Below, one piece after another: positions 34,363 to 44,835 of a stretch of DNA of 64,000 bases (within the stretch, counting starts at the first letter, position 1; every line of letters begins with the position of its first letter). Source of the DNA: Lepeophtheirus salmonis. Taxonomy: Eukaryota > Arthropoda > Copepoda > Siphonostomatoida > Caligidae. The stretch is taken from positions 30,329,403 to 30,393,402 of the forward strand of contig NC_052138.2 in NCBI RefSeq assembly GCF_016086655.4. The letters run 5' to 3'. The notes beneath the pieces are model-generated. The model worked only from the letters and a program-made list of their open reading frames with translations. It ran no database searches and was not told where the DNA came from. Both the position numbers and the translations under genes were made by a program.

Positions 34363-34692
34363 TAGATGTCCGTACTTCATATTAAACATATTTCTTATAT
34401 ACATGTAATACTTCTAATTATTTTTCCTTTCTGGATCATTCCAACTATTAATTATTAAGTATGTTGTTGCATTTGGTATCCAATGTCAACCTGAAACAAA
34501 ATACATATTATACCTACCTACAAGATGTTAAAATATACTGTGCTACAAATTGTAACTGGAATATTCATGATAGATCTACGTATTCTTTTCTACAAAAATG
34601 ACATCACACATTGATCAAAACTATTCAATGTTTTAATTACAGAGCGGGGACCCAAAACTTGCATTAGTATCACTAAAATACAAAAAACTCCA
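34363..34692 (+). repeat. Inverted duplication, arm 2, beyond the mariner
   Basis: Mirror of 5660-5985. It ends in cagagcggggacccaaaact, the terminus of the mariner family that occupies 4661-5695 beside arm 1. Only about 45 bases of that element remain here, so it was present before the duplication diverged. Confidence 0.75.
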
Positions 34693-34699
34693 CATTTAA

Positions 34700-36680
34700 G
34701 AAATATTTCCAATTTTAAATGTATAAAATATGTTTCTACACATCATGGTTAATTACATTATAGAACTAATAATGATAAACTAATTAATTGGATGTAATAT
34801 TGGGTTATTAGAACTTACATAACTTTCCAAGAATATTATTTGGGCAGATCAATATAATTGATTTTTCCTTTCAAAAAACGTCATAGTTTCCAATAAATAT
34901 ATATATTAAAAAATTAATAACACGCCAATAACCTGTCACGGATTAATAACATTCATTCATGGGTTTAAGGTGAACCAATAAGAAAATGAGGACAATAGAT
35001 AATAAATAAACCCATAAATGGAGAGATGGTTGAATCCTTGGGCTTAATAATTTTCAAATAATAACACCTGAAAATAGTTTTATCACCATTGCAAGAAATT
35101 TAGCCATAAATAAATATCATCTTTAATCTTCAAATTGAAAACTGCTTTCCTCTCCTCCGAAGAGTTACTCCCCCTAATACAGAATGTGTCAATGTTATGG
35201 AGGGGGAGCACTTCCCCTAAGCCTCATCTGTTTTATAAAAAATAAGCACCCCAAACTTTTGTAAATATTGTCAATAAAATGACAAAAATGCAAAAAAAAA
35301 ATTAAATATTTTCAAAAAAAAAAAAGTCAAGAAAAATATTATGTTATACATGATATAATATTATGAAAGTATTTTTTTTCATGCAAAAAAAAAGAAGCAA
35401 TTCAAGAAATATTCAGGAAAAGCAAAGTATTATTGGATAAAAGTTATAAACGTCTCTTTCTGTTTAAACTATTTACACATTTTTAATAAGAAAAAAAAAC
35501 AAAAAAACATAAATCTCACCTTTGCATTAAAAAAAGATCCCATATTGTATTTTTACTCACGTCTAAATCGGCCTTGATACACATAAAAAGTAGAGGTCCG
35601 TCCAAATTTTTTTTTATAAAAAAAAATTCAAATTTCTTTTCTAAAACAAAGCAAAAGAGTAAAGCTGGGCCTGAGTACAGGATGTAAAGGCAATACAAAC
35701 CTTTAATTGACATAAATTTGCTAACAAAAGGAGTAAAATCCTTTAAAGTATGGTTTTGAGTGGATTAATCAAATGATGAATCAATAGATAATGGCTTTTG
35801 ATAAGTATAAATAAAAGAGTTCATTAAACTTCAAGTAACCTTAATTAATATGGGGAGATTTATAGGCCAATTGAATTATATATTAAAAGGAAGTGAATCA
35901 AAATGGAGATCTATGTTTAGATTTCAGAGATACTCTATTAATTAATCTTTCATATGTGTAGTTCTATAATACTATATATTTGACGTGCAACCTGGAAACT
36001 GTAGACGTGCAGAGCTCTTGTTATTTTAATCATTTAAATAATAATACAAAACTAATTAACCTATCCCCCCCCCTTTCTTTTCAATCTTTCAAGCATACAT
36101 TTAATCTATCAACAATAATACAGATAATTTAGATATTTTCTTTGTATTTTTAATTATTATATTTTTCTGTTAAAAGCAAAATGATAATAATTAATTCTTG
36201 TAGTATAAAGAAAACGAAATTAATGTTATCTGTCGTCGTTTCGAAAAAATATATAAGAAAAAAATGTTCAGTCTGTTTTTGTATCCACAACAACACATCA
36301 ACGTAGTAGAATGTTATAAACAGAGGAGGGGCTTAAGAGTGCTTAACATTACATACAATGACATTCATGGATTTAAGTCAAATTATCTTCTATATATGCT
36401 ATGAAATTAAGATATCATTGTATATATCTATGGGGAGTTCCTGAGTTGGTTTGGGTCAGGCACGTCAAAATTTAACACAAAGTACGTGTCTGCCCATTTG
36501 AGAAAAGTTATTTTCAGCGAGTGTCATCGTAGCAACTTTCCTGTTAGTGATGATTTATTTGGACGAGCTTCTATTCAGCGAGGTTAACTTTAGCGATATT
36601 TTGATATGACAAACATTACAAAATGAATGACGTCATTAATCACGAGAGTTGTGTTTAAAATCAAATGGGAGAAGTCTAGT
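34700..36680. other. Unassigned AT-rich stretch
   Basis: A C-run lies near 36065-36076 and an R3-like phrase (ggagggggagcacttcccc) near 35200. No gene recognised; the 65-codon minus ORF at 35713-35516 looks random. Confidence 0.45.
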
Positions 36681-36684
36681 AGCA

Positions 36685-36850
36685 GGAGTGTCCGTGGGGG
36701 TGGGCTGGAGGGGCTACAGCTCCTCCAAAGTAAGGAATTTTAGCTTTTAATTAGATTTTTTTGTCATTCGGACAAATTATGCAGCAGATCAAAAACTTTA
36801 AGCATAATTGTTTTTTCGTTTAACCTTGTTTTTTAATCGAAATATCAGAC
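36685..36850 (+). repeat. R3 repeat header, plus strand
   Basis: 'gtgtccgtgggggtgggctg' followed by 'gaggggctacagctcctcc' and 'aaggaatttt', then AT-rich body. Confidence 0.7.
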
Positions 36851-36865
36851 ACTTACTGTAATATA

Positions 36866-37348
36866 CCAGGTGCGTCGAAAAAATCTTTACACTTCGTTTT
36901 TGCTACATAGATCAAGGTTTTTGTGAATGCGGTAAAATTGTTCCGGTAAAATATTGCACCTGCATACACGCCCAAAAAGGCCCAGAAGTGGTTGGAGGAC
37001 AATTTGCCTTTCTGGGCAAAGAAAATGTGCCCCCCCCCTTACTCACCAGATACCAACTCATTGGACTTGACTTTTTGGGTACATGTTGAGTCCACCCAAA
37101 TATCAACAACCTCAAGGACACCGTCAACCAGCACTGGAATGCCATATCTGAGGACTTCATCTGCAAGGCCGTCTGTGGCCGCCTAGAAGCCATCATTACT
37201 GCCAAGGGGGCTACATCGATGATTAAGGTAGCTAAGACATCATATTAGTTATTTTTATTTTATTGACATACCCTATTACATCTAGTTACTAAAATAGATC
37301 TTGACAAAGTTCTAGATTGAAAGTGACCATATTTTTCATCGCACCCGG
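36866..37348 (+). mobile_element. Mariner-like deletion derivative, 483 bp
   Basis: Flanked by TA at 36864-36865 and 37349-37350. The left terminus ccaggtgcgtcgaaaaaatc mirrors the right terminus gatgaaaaatatggtcactt (right end ...catcgcacccgg). Internally only the last third of the transposase remains. WLEDNLPFWAKKMCPPPYSP then DTNSLDLTFWVHVE is the third catalytic motif. After a frameshift, NINNLKDTVNQHWNAISEDF and AVCGRLEAIITAKG form the conserved tail. Everything upstream, including the first two aspartates and the DNA-binding domain, is deleted, leaving a non-autonomous but terminus-complete element. Overlapping minus-strand frames are antisense. Confidence 0.85.
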
Positions 37349-37439
37349 TACATTAACTACATAGCGTATTGATAAAGTCCAAACTGGGCCCCTAGACCCT
37401 TTTTTCGCCTATCCATTCAGGCGCTCACAAATGACTTCA

Positions 37440-37575
37440 CTTAATCATTTTTCTCGGTGACGTATGCAATCCCCCCTTCCCCACCAGAACTTAACTAATG
37501 AGGAGGGCCTTTTCACGTGACGTCACAATGAATAGATAGCGCCACTTTGTGTCTGACCATTTGTCATGTCAGTAA
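37440..37575 (+). repeat. Repeat R6, copy 1
   Basis: 'aggagggccttttcacgtga', 'cgtcacaatgaatagatagc' and 'gccac' align with 39905-39995 ('aaagcgttttcacgcaacg', 'taacaatatgtagacagcgc'). C-rich text precedes both. Function unknown. Confidence 0.6.
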
Positions 37576-37579
37576 AAAC

Positions 37580-38870
37580 GTTCTATTTATTGAAGTTAAG
37601 TAGTTAGTAAAAGAGTGTAATACGTAGTATTGTTCGGGTCGATATTTACGACTGAAAACTGCAGTCCCATCCAGTTCAGTCCTGTATATCAGTCATAAAA
37701 ACTTACGAAGTTAAGTCCTCGGTGACGTCACGTAACTTTATTTCTTCTTTTTTAATCCGGATTAATACTGATAATCCGGAGGAGCACGCGGTTCCAATGA
37801 CTAATAAGACCAGTTATAATATTGGGTCCGGACGACTAAATAAGGACCGATACAACACTAGTAATACATGATACACTCAGTCTGGGGTAAAAACATATTC
37901 TTATAGCGAAATAATAAGGGAAAAAATTGATCACGCGGTCGTCATTTTCCTACTTGGTTTTAGCTTTGGTTCTTGGTTTTGGTGCTCATGTTTTGCTCAA
38001 TATCCAAACTTGATTAAGTTTGAATAATAGTGATTCGAAAGAGCTACTCGTTTATTGAATGTCACGGGTTACCTATGAAAAATAACAAAAACAACCTCCA
38101 CCCCCCCTTTTATACATATACAAACCCCCATGATTTAGGAGGGGCGGGGATCATTTATCAAAAAAATTAAACCATAGAATCGAACTATTTGACATTTTTT
38201 TACCTATATTAATAAATTTCCTTATCAGATCCTTTGTCCATTTCAACTCTACAATAGTCATTTACCCTCAATACTTAATAATTCTTTTACACACACCAAG
38301 GACATATTTAAACAGTAGATCCCTGATCCATTCCACTTTATAGGCCTCCCGATTGGAATGGATCATTATGTAGAAGTGTTTTCCCATTAATGTTATATAC
38401 ATACCCTTTTTGAGAAAAAAGTCATAAATCTCCAAGTAATCCTAATCCCAAAGGATTATGGCTTCGACATCTAAGATTGAGTGTTAATATGCAAATAGAT
38501 GTGACTCATTCCCTTTTAGATATTGAATCTTAAAAGGGATTGCCTTATAGACTATAGTCATACAATAATACATCAGGAAGAGAAAAGCTTCTTCACATTC
38601 TTTGTTCCTGAATCCTGCAAAATGAATTGAACGCGGTGTAACTCATTAACACGAAATGTACTGGTTTGATTGGTTGAATTCCAATGAATCCTTGCTAATG
38701 TCTAAGCCAGTGTTTTAACCTCTCTAGTGCAGGACACCTTGATAATATTTACCAAGTTGGGGTGACCCAATGAAACAAAATTAGTTTGAAATCATCCTTC
38801 TTCCCTACATTTTTGGAGGTAACTACTGGCGGTGCTTTTAAAAAATGATATTATATTCCATTGGTTACAG
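37580..38870. other. Unassigned stretch
   Basis: Contains a single hAT-like end word (cagtgttttaacct near 38712) without a partner. No gene recognised. Confidence 0.4.
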
Positions 38871-38872
38871 GG

Positions 38873-39010
38873 ATGCCAACAGGGGGTGGGTTGGAGGGGC
38901 CACTTTCTCTTTATAACTATTGATTTCTGCATTTTTTTTTCCAAAAATTTAATATTAGGAATTTTCTTCCAAAAAATTTATTTTTTGCGAATAGCTCTGG
39001 TTTTTTGATG
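38873..39010 (+). repeat. R3 repeat, plus strand, short copy
   Basis: 'gatgccaacagggggtgggt' and 'tggaggggcca' header, then 'ccaaaaatttaat' and 'ttttttgcgaatagctctgg' body words. Confidence 0.65.
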
Positions 39011-39079
39011 TTTGACTAACTACCAACCACTGATTTTAGGTTATTGTTGCATTCTACAATCAAAATAAAAACGAGTGTA

Positions 39080-39139
39080 ACGGACTGTTTTATTACTCGC
39101 ATGAGGAAGGAGAAAGTGATAAGTAATAAAACAGTCTGT
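39080..39139 (+). other. Imperfect hairpin with a 15-bp perfect stem
   Basis: gactgttttattact (39083-39097) pairs perfectly with agtaataaaacagtc (39122-39136) across a 24-base loop. Allowing a G-T wobble the stem extends to 18 bp. It could be a structured RNA or chance. Two overlapping ORFs (89 codons plus, 72 codons minus) cover it; neither is recognised. Confidence 0.5.
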
Positions 39140-39900
39140 GTATCTAAATTGTCTAATAAACATGCCTTGAGGCTTGTATGGATGCTCAATAACATATTAT
39201 ATAGATTCCTATGTAATTCAAGATCTAATATCAAAAACTATCATGTATGTATGAATTGGATTTTATTAGAGTTTCTTGTTTCTTTTAAAACAAAACAATG
39301 GATAGCCTTATAGTAGATACATTATACCTTTATAGGCCGTCAACACAAAAGCCAGCTTGATTATTTTCAAATGCATTTGTATTTTTTAACTATTTGTTTA
39401 CAATTTCGGTTAATAAAATATTCTGTATGACCTATTGGGTTAAAATTAAAGTAGCAAAGCTTCCTTTTCACAATTAATGCATTATAAATTAAAATTATAG
39501 CTCCTACCCAAGGACTATACCTACAAACAATTAAACATTTCAACAATCAAATAGTCATCAAAATCAATCCATTGGTCTCCTTCGAGTATAGTGTTCATAC
39601 CTCCGGACAATTGTTTTTAAAGTAGTTTGATATCTAGTTGACTCTGATAATTTATATTTGACAATGTCAATAGTATGGTCCCAGGAATCACAACCCATCC
39701 TTGATATTTTCAATGCAAAATCACCATATCTTTTTGCACATAATAAAACTATTTATAGGGATTCTTTAAGATTTGGTTCTCCACATAACAGTTTATTGTC
39801 AGTAAAGGTCATGGGGCTCAAAAGAGCGAAATATATTGCCCCATTTTCTGTACCTTTTCGTCTTTGCCTTGTAGGCAAACCGAACAAAAATGTTTTTCCT
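39140..39900. other. Unassigned stretch
   Basis: ORF 39658-39954 (98 codons) overlaps R6 copy 2 at its end and has no recognised product. Nothing else seen. Confidence 0.4.
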
Positions 39901-40000
39901 GACAAATGCAAATCCCCTCCCCCCCCACACACAGGACTCTTAGCTAATAAATAAAGCGTTTTCACGCAACGTAACAATATGTAGACAGCGCCACCAAACT
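39880..40000 (+). repeat. Repeat R6, copy 2
   Basis: Partner of 37440-37575: a C-rich segment, then 'gcgttttcacgcaacgtaac' and 'gacagcgccacc'. Confidence 0.6.
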
Positions 40001-41060
40001 GAAGGTATGTTAGTTAATCAATTAAGATAATATGATTTTTCTTTTGAGGTAACTTTTGACATTTTTTTTAATTTGACTATTTTGTCATAATGTTTTGCAA
40101 AACAATTTGGATTCCCTATGTTTAAACCGATATTAATTTATATTTGACATAAAATTAAGAACAAATCATATTATCTAATTTTTTTTGGGGGTGGGGCAAC
40201 GATTTCATCTTCTACGCTTATAGTCAGCTATTGTATTATCCTACACAAAATCACTCCAAATTATGCTCTTAAAATTATGCATCTCCTGTTTTTTGGTGCC
40301 GACTTGTACAAACTGTTTACGTTACAAATTATAACTTGAACACAACATAATTTATGTACATAAAATGTATGACGTAGGGGTTAGCCCATTAATACCCAAA
40401 GACCGTTATCTCATGTATTCATAACGATAATAATAAATATTACTACTAATACTACACATAATAGTTATGAGATAGTAATAAATCATAAAAACAAGTAATA
40501 AGATCAGTCTTCTGTTGAACATCCCTCACTCAAAAATATGTAATAAAAATGAGAGGCAAAAGAATGTTTGTGATATTTGATAAGACCTTCTTCTTCTTTT
40601 TCTTCTCCTTCTCCTCTCAGCTTTTAATGACTTGTACACCCTACATACATACTTTGTAACTATAAGTATCTAGTCTATATACTTACATTCCAGTACTGTC
40701 TAGGAAATAATAAATAAGTATGCCTTGAAAATCCTCGTTACCCCTCTATGAGAATATGAGACGACCAAAGTGGAGTCAATAAGTACAAACATGTGGAATG
40801 TTTGTTAGGATAAAATATGTGTTGAACACAGTTATTGACAAATTAAATATCATTTGTATATCTATACTAAGAAAGTGAAGTTTATCTGAATATATGCATG
40901 AATCTTTGAGCCAAATGAAGGCACTTTTGATTCAAGACGTTACAATATGTAAGTCAATGTAGAAGATATCGTAGTCATTGAGCATGTAACATGGAGTGTG
41001 TATGTAGGGAGCACTATGTTTGTTAGTGATCGCTTTAGAGACTAAAGTACTCCCAGGTTC
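40001..41060. other. Unassigned stretch
   Basis: Includes a CTT-rich run (40588-40617). No ORF above 60 codons and no element recognised. Confidence 0.45.
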
Positions 41061-41064
41061 ATCA

Positions 41065-41300
41065 TATTATATAACATTTTTTCTCTTCTCAAACTCTTAT
41101 TTCATATTATTCTTTTATTCGTGAGGGGAGAACACGTCTTATGAATTGATATACGTATTGAGTAGTTATGCGTGATTGTGCTCATGAAAAATAGAGAGTA
41201 CTACTAAGGATTTCTTGAAAAGTTATCTTCCATATTATTAAAGTAAAATTTGTCTTTTCGCCTAGGGCTAATTACTCCTAGAAAGTACCACTGCTAGTTT
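41065..41300 (+). repeat. R1 repeat, plus-strand copy
   Basis: 'gaggggagaacacgtc', 'tattgagtagttatgcgtga', 'tgctcatgaaaaatagagag', 'taattactcc' and 'ccactgctag' are in the order found at 27595-27770 and 46590-46770. Confidence 0.7.
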
Positions 41301-41319
41301 ATTAAAAAGTTGGATTATT

Positions 41320-42205
41320 AAAAAATTTCAAATATTGATAGATATTATGAAGAAATTAAATTTTTTGCTATAAAATTTAAAAAGAGCAATAGTTATTCTC
41401 AAAAAATGAAATTATACGGAAAAAAATTTCAAATGTTCAATTTTTAGGGAAAAAAATTTCAAATATCTATAGCTATTATGAAGATATTAAATTTTTTGCA
41501 ATAAAATTTAAAAAAGACGTAGTTAGTCTCAAAAATGAAATTATACGGAAAAAAATGTCTAAAATTAAATTTTACAGAAAAAAATTTCAAATATTTATAG
41601 CTATTATGCGGAAATTAATTTTTTAGCAATAAATTTAAAAAAGCCATAATTATTCTCAAAAAATGAAATTATATTGAAAAAAATTTCTAATTTTTTTGGA
41701 AAAAAATTTCAAATATAGCTATTATTAAGAAATTAAACTTGTTGCAATAAAATATAAAAACGAAGTAGTTAGTCTAAAAAAGGAAATTAAACGGAAAAAA
41801 TGTCAATAATTAAATTTTACGAAAAAGATTTCAAAAATTAAATTTAAATGTTAAATTTTCTGAAAAAAAATTCAAAAATCCATAGCTTCTATAAAAAAAT
41901 TCTCTAAAACCCATGGCTATTCTGAAGAAATTAAATTATACGGAAAAAATTTCAAAAATCAAATTATACGGAAAAAAATAAAAATAAAATATATTCAAAT
42001 ATTAATTTTTTTGAAAAAAATGTTCAAAAACCCATAGCTTTTAAAAAATAATTAAATTTTTTGGAATTTTTTTTTCAAAAATCTACTGTACTTCTGAAGA
42101 AATTTAATTTAAAAAAAAATTAATTAAATTTTTTTAAACAAAAAAATCATATATATTAAAAAATTAAAAATAAAGTCTAATCACCCCCTGTAGACGCCCC
42201 TGACT
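41320..42205 (-). repeat. Large AT-rich R3 body with minus-strand header
   Basis: Nearly 900 bases of degenerate tandem text built from 'aaaaaatttcaaat', 'tatagctattatgaaga' and 'aaattttttgcaataaaat', with spacing of roughly 75 to 120 bases between like words. It ends with 'ccccctgtagacgcccctga' (42183-42202), the reverse complement of the R3 header. So R3 here is a G-rich header plus a long AT satellite-like tail. No coding potential. Confidence 0.8.
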
Positions 42206-42263
42206 TTAATAGCTGTATCTGACGTCATGCTTGTCTTCCATATAAGGTGGTCTTGATTCCTAT

Positions 42264-42357
42264 AATTATGCGATAGGATGGATCTTGTTATCCACGAATT
42301 GATGATACTTAATTATGCGATAGGATGGATCTTGTTATCCACGAATTGATGATACTT
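42264..42357 (+). repeat. Perfect 47-bp tandem duplication
   Basis: Two identical 47-base units, starting aattatgcgataggatggat, occupy 42264-42310 and 42311-42357 without a mismatch. Very recent duplication or assembly artefact. Confidence 0.95.
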
Positions 42358-42706
42358 CATTATTCAGAAAGAAATGTGGCTATGTTTGATGACCTTTTAA
42401 ACTAGTGTTGGATTTCGGTCAGAAAAGTTCTGAGCCTTTTGAAAAAACTATGATTTTTATTGGAAAGAACTAATTTTGTCCTTTAAAAGGTTATTAAATT
42501 TATATATGGATGGTGTTTTAATTGATGGGATTGTTATCAACTCAAGATGACGTCAGCTGTTTTTCAGGGTATTTATGTTAAAAAAATCTATATATAAAAA
42601 TTATTTTTCCTTTTATTCCAGATTTTCAGAGAGTAAGGGAACAGAGTGGGAAACAAAAACTTGCTGTAGAATTCAATTACCATTTTATCCCCGTTATTAT
42701 TAATTA

Positions 42707-43339
42707 CAGAGTTTCATTATGCAACCAACCGACAGCTGAAACCAATATAAGTACAAGTTTGGCTTTATCCTGTGTCTCTAAGTGTACAAATGTTGTAGCA
42801 ACAACTAAAAAGACATGGCGCTTGGAATCTTCTACACGCCGGTGTCAGTCCCAGGAAGGTTGGTGAGAAAGCTGGTATTTTCATCCGGACTGCATACAAC
42901 ATCAAGAGGTCTATTAAGAATGGGAATAGTGTTGAAAATTGTATTTTGAATCTATTTATGTTACATTTCTGTAATCAACAATATGGCTGACTTCTGGGGT
43001 AACTCTATGCGGGCCTCCTCCAGCCCTGGCCACTTTACAGTTTGGGGCGTCATGGATAAAAATTATGAGATACTTCTTATCCAAATTTGGATTTTCTCTG
43101 AAATACCATCATGACAGTGTGGTACGCCATGGACAAGGCTAGCATGATCAAGAGCTGCCAATCTTTTCGCCCGCGTGATGAAGCTGCTATTGCTTGTTAA
43201 AAAGGACATATTTGTTAAAAAATATAGCTAAATATAGTGTTTAAACATATCATAAATTATTGTTGTTTTGTCTTGATTCAATAACAATCACGTTTTTCGT
43301 AATTTAGTTGGCTACTACAAGTTTTGAGCCCTAACTCTG
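42707..43339 (+). mobile_element. Short mariner derivative, 633 bp (same type as 52018-52611)
   Basis: TA flanks at 42705-42706 and 43340-43341. The left end is cagagtttcattatgcaacc and the right end is agttttgagccctaactctg, which inverts to cagagttagggctcaaaact. The terminus thus belongs to the family seen at 5695 and 34643. Inside, an N-terminal helix-turn-helix can be read with a frameshift (GVSPR/KVGEKAGIFIRTAYNIK-like, about 42850-42920). It is followed after a deletion by MADFWGNSMRASSSPGHFTV at about 42982, the region of the third catalytic motif, with the LNPLD residues lost. A tail resembling SIIKSCQSFRRRVEAAIA follows. First and second aspartates are absent. Confidence 0.78.
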
Positions 43340-43479
43340 TATATCATACAGCGGTGGTGTACGTCAGTTGACATGATCGTACGCGTCACGATTTCCCTCA
43401 AGCAATCTAGACTTATTTGTGTTGAAGGAAGTTCGGTATGAATTTGAATCAAAGAAAAATTCGGTCTTACAAAAAATAT

Positions 43480-43625
43480 GGATCCAAGATTTGAAAACGA
43501 TTTAATTTTGGTCTACTGTTAGGGATTGGTCCAAATCGGTCTAGAAAAAAATCAAGTATGACTGAACTGGAAGATAGATCGGTCTTGAACCGAGTCTCAG
43601 CACTAAACTTCACAAAGGAATCATC
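43480..43625 (+). repeat. R5 repeat segment
   Basis: 'aatcggtctagaaaaaaatc' and 'cttgaaccgagtctcagcac' recall 32365-32440 ('tggtctagaaaaaatc', 'gctggaccaagtctcatc'). The 'ctagtgttgg...ttcggtc' words at 31765 and 42403 probably belong to the same family. Confidence 0.5.
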
Positions 43626-43795
43626 TAAGGCTTAAATATAATTAGGATTAATAGGATGATTTATACAAAAAAGAACTCTTTACTTAATCAGTGTCAGGTT
43701 TTATGGAGTTAATTTGAAATGAATAAATTTTGACAATAAAACAAAAACCTATATTGATTATTGTTTAGAAAAACAAAAAAACATATTTTCTATTC

Positions 43796-44200
43796 ATGCC
43801 GGTTTGCGGAGTTATAAGTAAGGATGCCATTTTGGTAAGAACACGAGGGAAAGGCGAGAGTGAGCCTTATACAATTACTAATTTAAGATCCTTCTTACTA
43901 TCAGCTGCTTGTGATATGATTCGGGGGAGGGGGATAAAATGGATTATTGCAATAAAGAGGAGAACCTTCTACATTTAAAATAGTATAGCAATAGCAGGGA
44001 AAATTGTATAATTATATTTAAATATATTTATTTTATTATTAATGTGTAAAACAATTTACCTCAAAGATAGGCGAAAAGACTTATATCGGAGGGAAAAGTT
44101 AACATCACGACGTTTTTATGAAATAATTAACAAGGAAAAAAAGAAGAAACACACGAAACAAACATGTTTCCTTTTCTAACTTTTAAGGTATTTTTTCCTT
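43796..44200 (+). repeat. R2 repeat, plus-strand copy
   Basis: Matches 10216-10690. It continues with 'acctcaaagataggcgaaaa' and 'gttaacatcacgac'. R1 follows directly at 44200. Confidence 0.7.
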
Positions 44201-44475
44201 TACAAAAATGGCATCCCTAGTTGTAACTGTAACTCATTGTTGAACTCAGAGTATAATTGATGATTAACAACGGAGTATTTACAGCCTATAGAACCTCACT
44301 AAATCGGAGTGGTATTTGTGTTAATTTCATTCCTCTAACGACTGCTTGCAGCTGATCTAATAAAATCTAATACCAGCTAAGCTGCTGGTCAGGATTACCA
44401 CGTTCATTTTTGCTTTTTTAGTTTTTATATACTGACAAGACATTTTTTTTTGCATCTCTGAGCGAGTTATATACA
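44200..44475 (+). repeat. R1 repeat, plus-strand copy (3' part)
   Basis: 'actcagagtataattgatga', 'gcttgcagctgatctaataa', 'accagctaagctgctggt' and 'caggattaccacgttca' match the R1 order. Confidence 0.75.
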
Positions 44476-44814
44476 GGAGTGCTTGTAGAGATATTTTTTG
44501 GGGTAAGACTAAAGTTCTTCCAGTCCATTTGAAATGATTGAAATTCTGGTCAAGATTGATTTGGTTTGAAAAATATTACTTTTAAATGTTGAAACGTGTT
44601 TATTACAACATTCAATCTTTCTATTGAGATCAATTTTCCATGGGACATGGCTTGTGATATGAATATAATATCATACTTATGAGTGAAAATTTAGACTCTT
44701 TAAATGGGATAAGTGTTAATATAGGAAAATCAGCTATCTCGATTTCAGCCTAATTTTATTAATAACCACATGGTAGTATTTTAGTGGAACAAAAAAAATT
44801 AAAATCACTATATC

Positions 44815-44835
44815 GTATATATATATATATATATG
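44815..44835. repeat. (TA)n microsatellite
   Basis: About nine TA units, directly preceding the start of repeat R7. Confidence 0.85.

Noticed and set aside
38712..38726. hAT terminus 'cagtgttttaacct'
   Set aside because: A single end without an inverted partner or target duplication.
43796..43978. 60-codon ORF considered as an exon
   Set aside because: It lies entirely in repeat R2, which recurs at 10.2, 53.6 and 61.5 kb without that frame.
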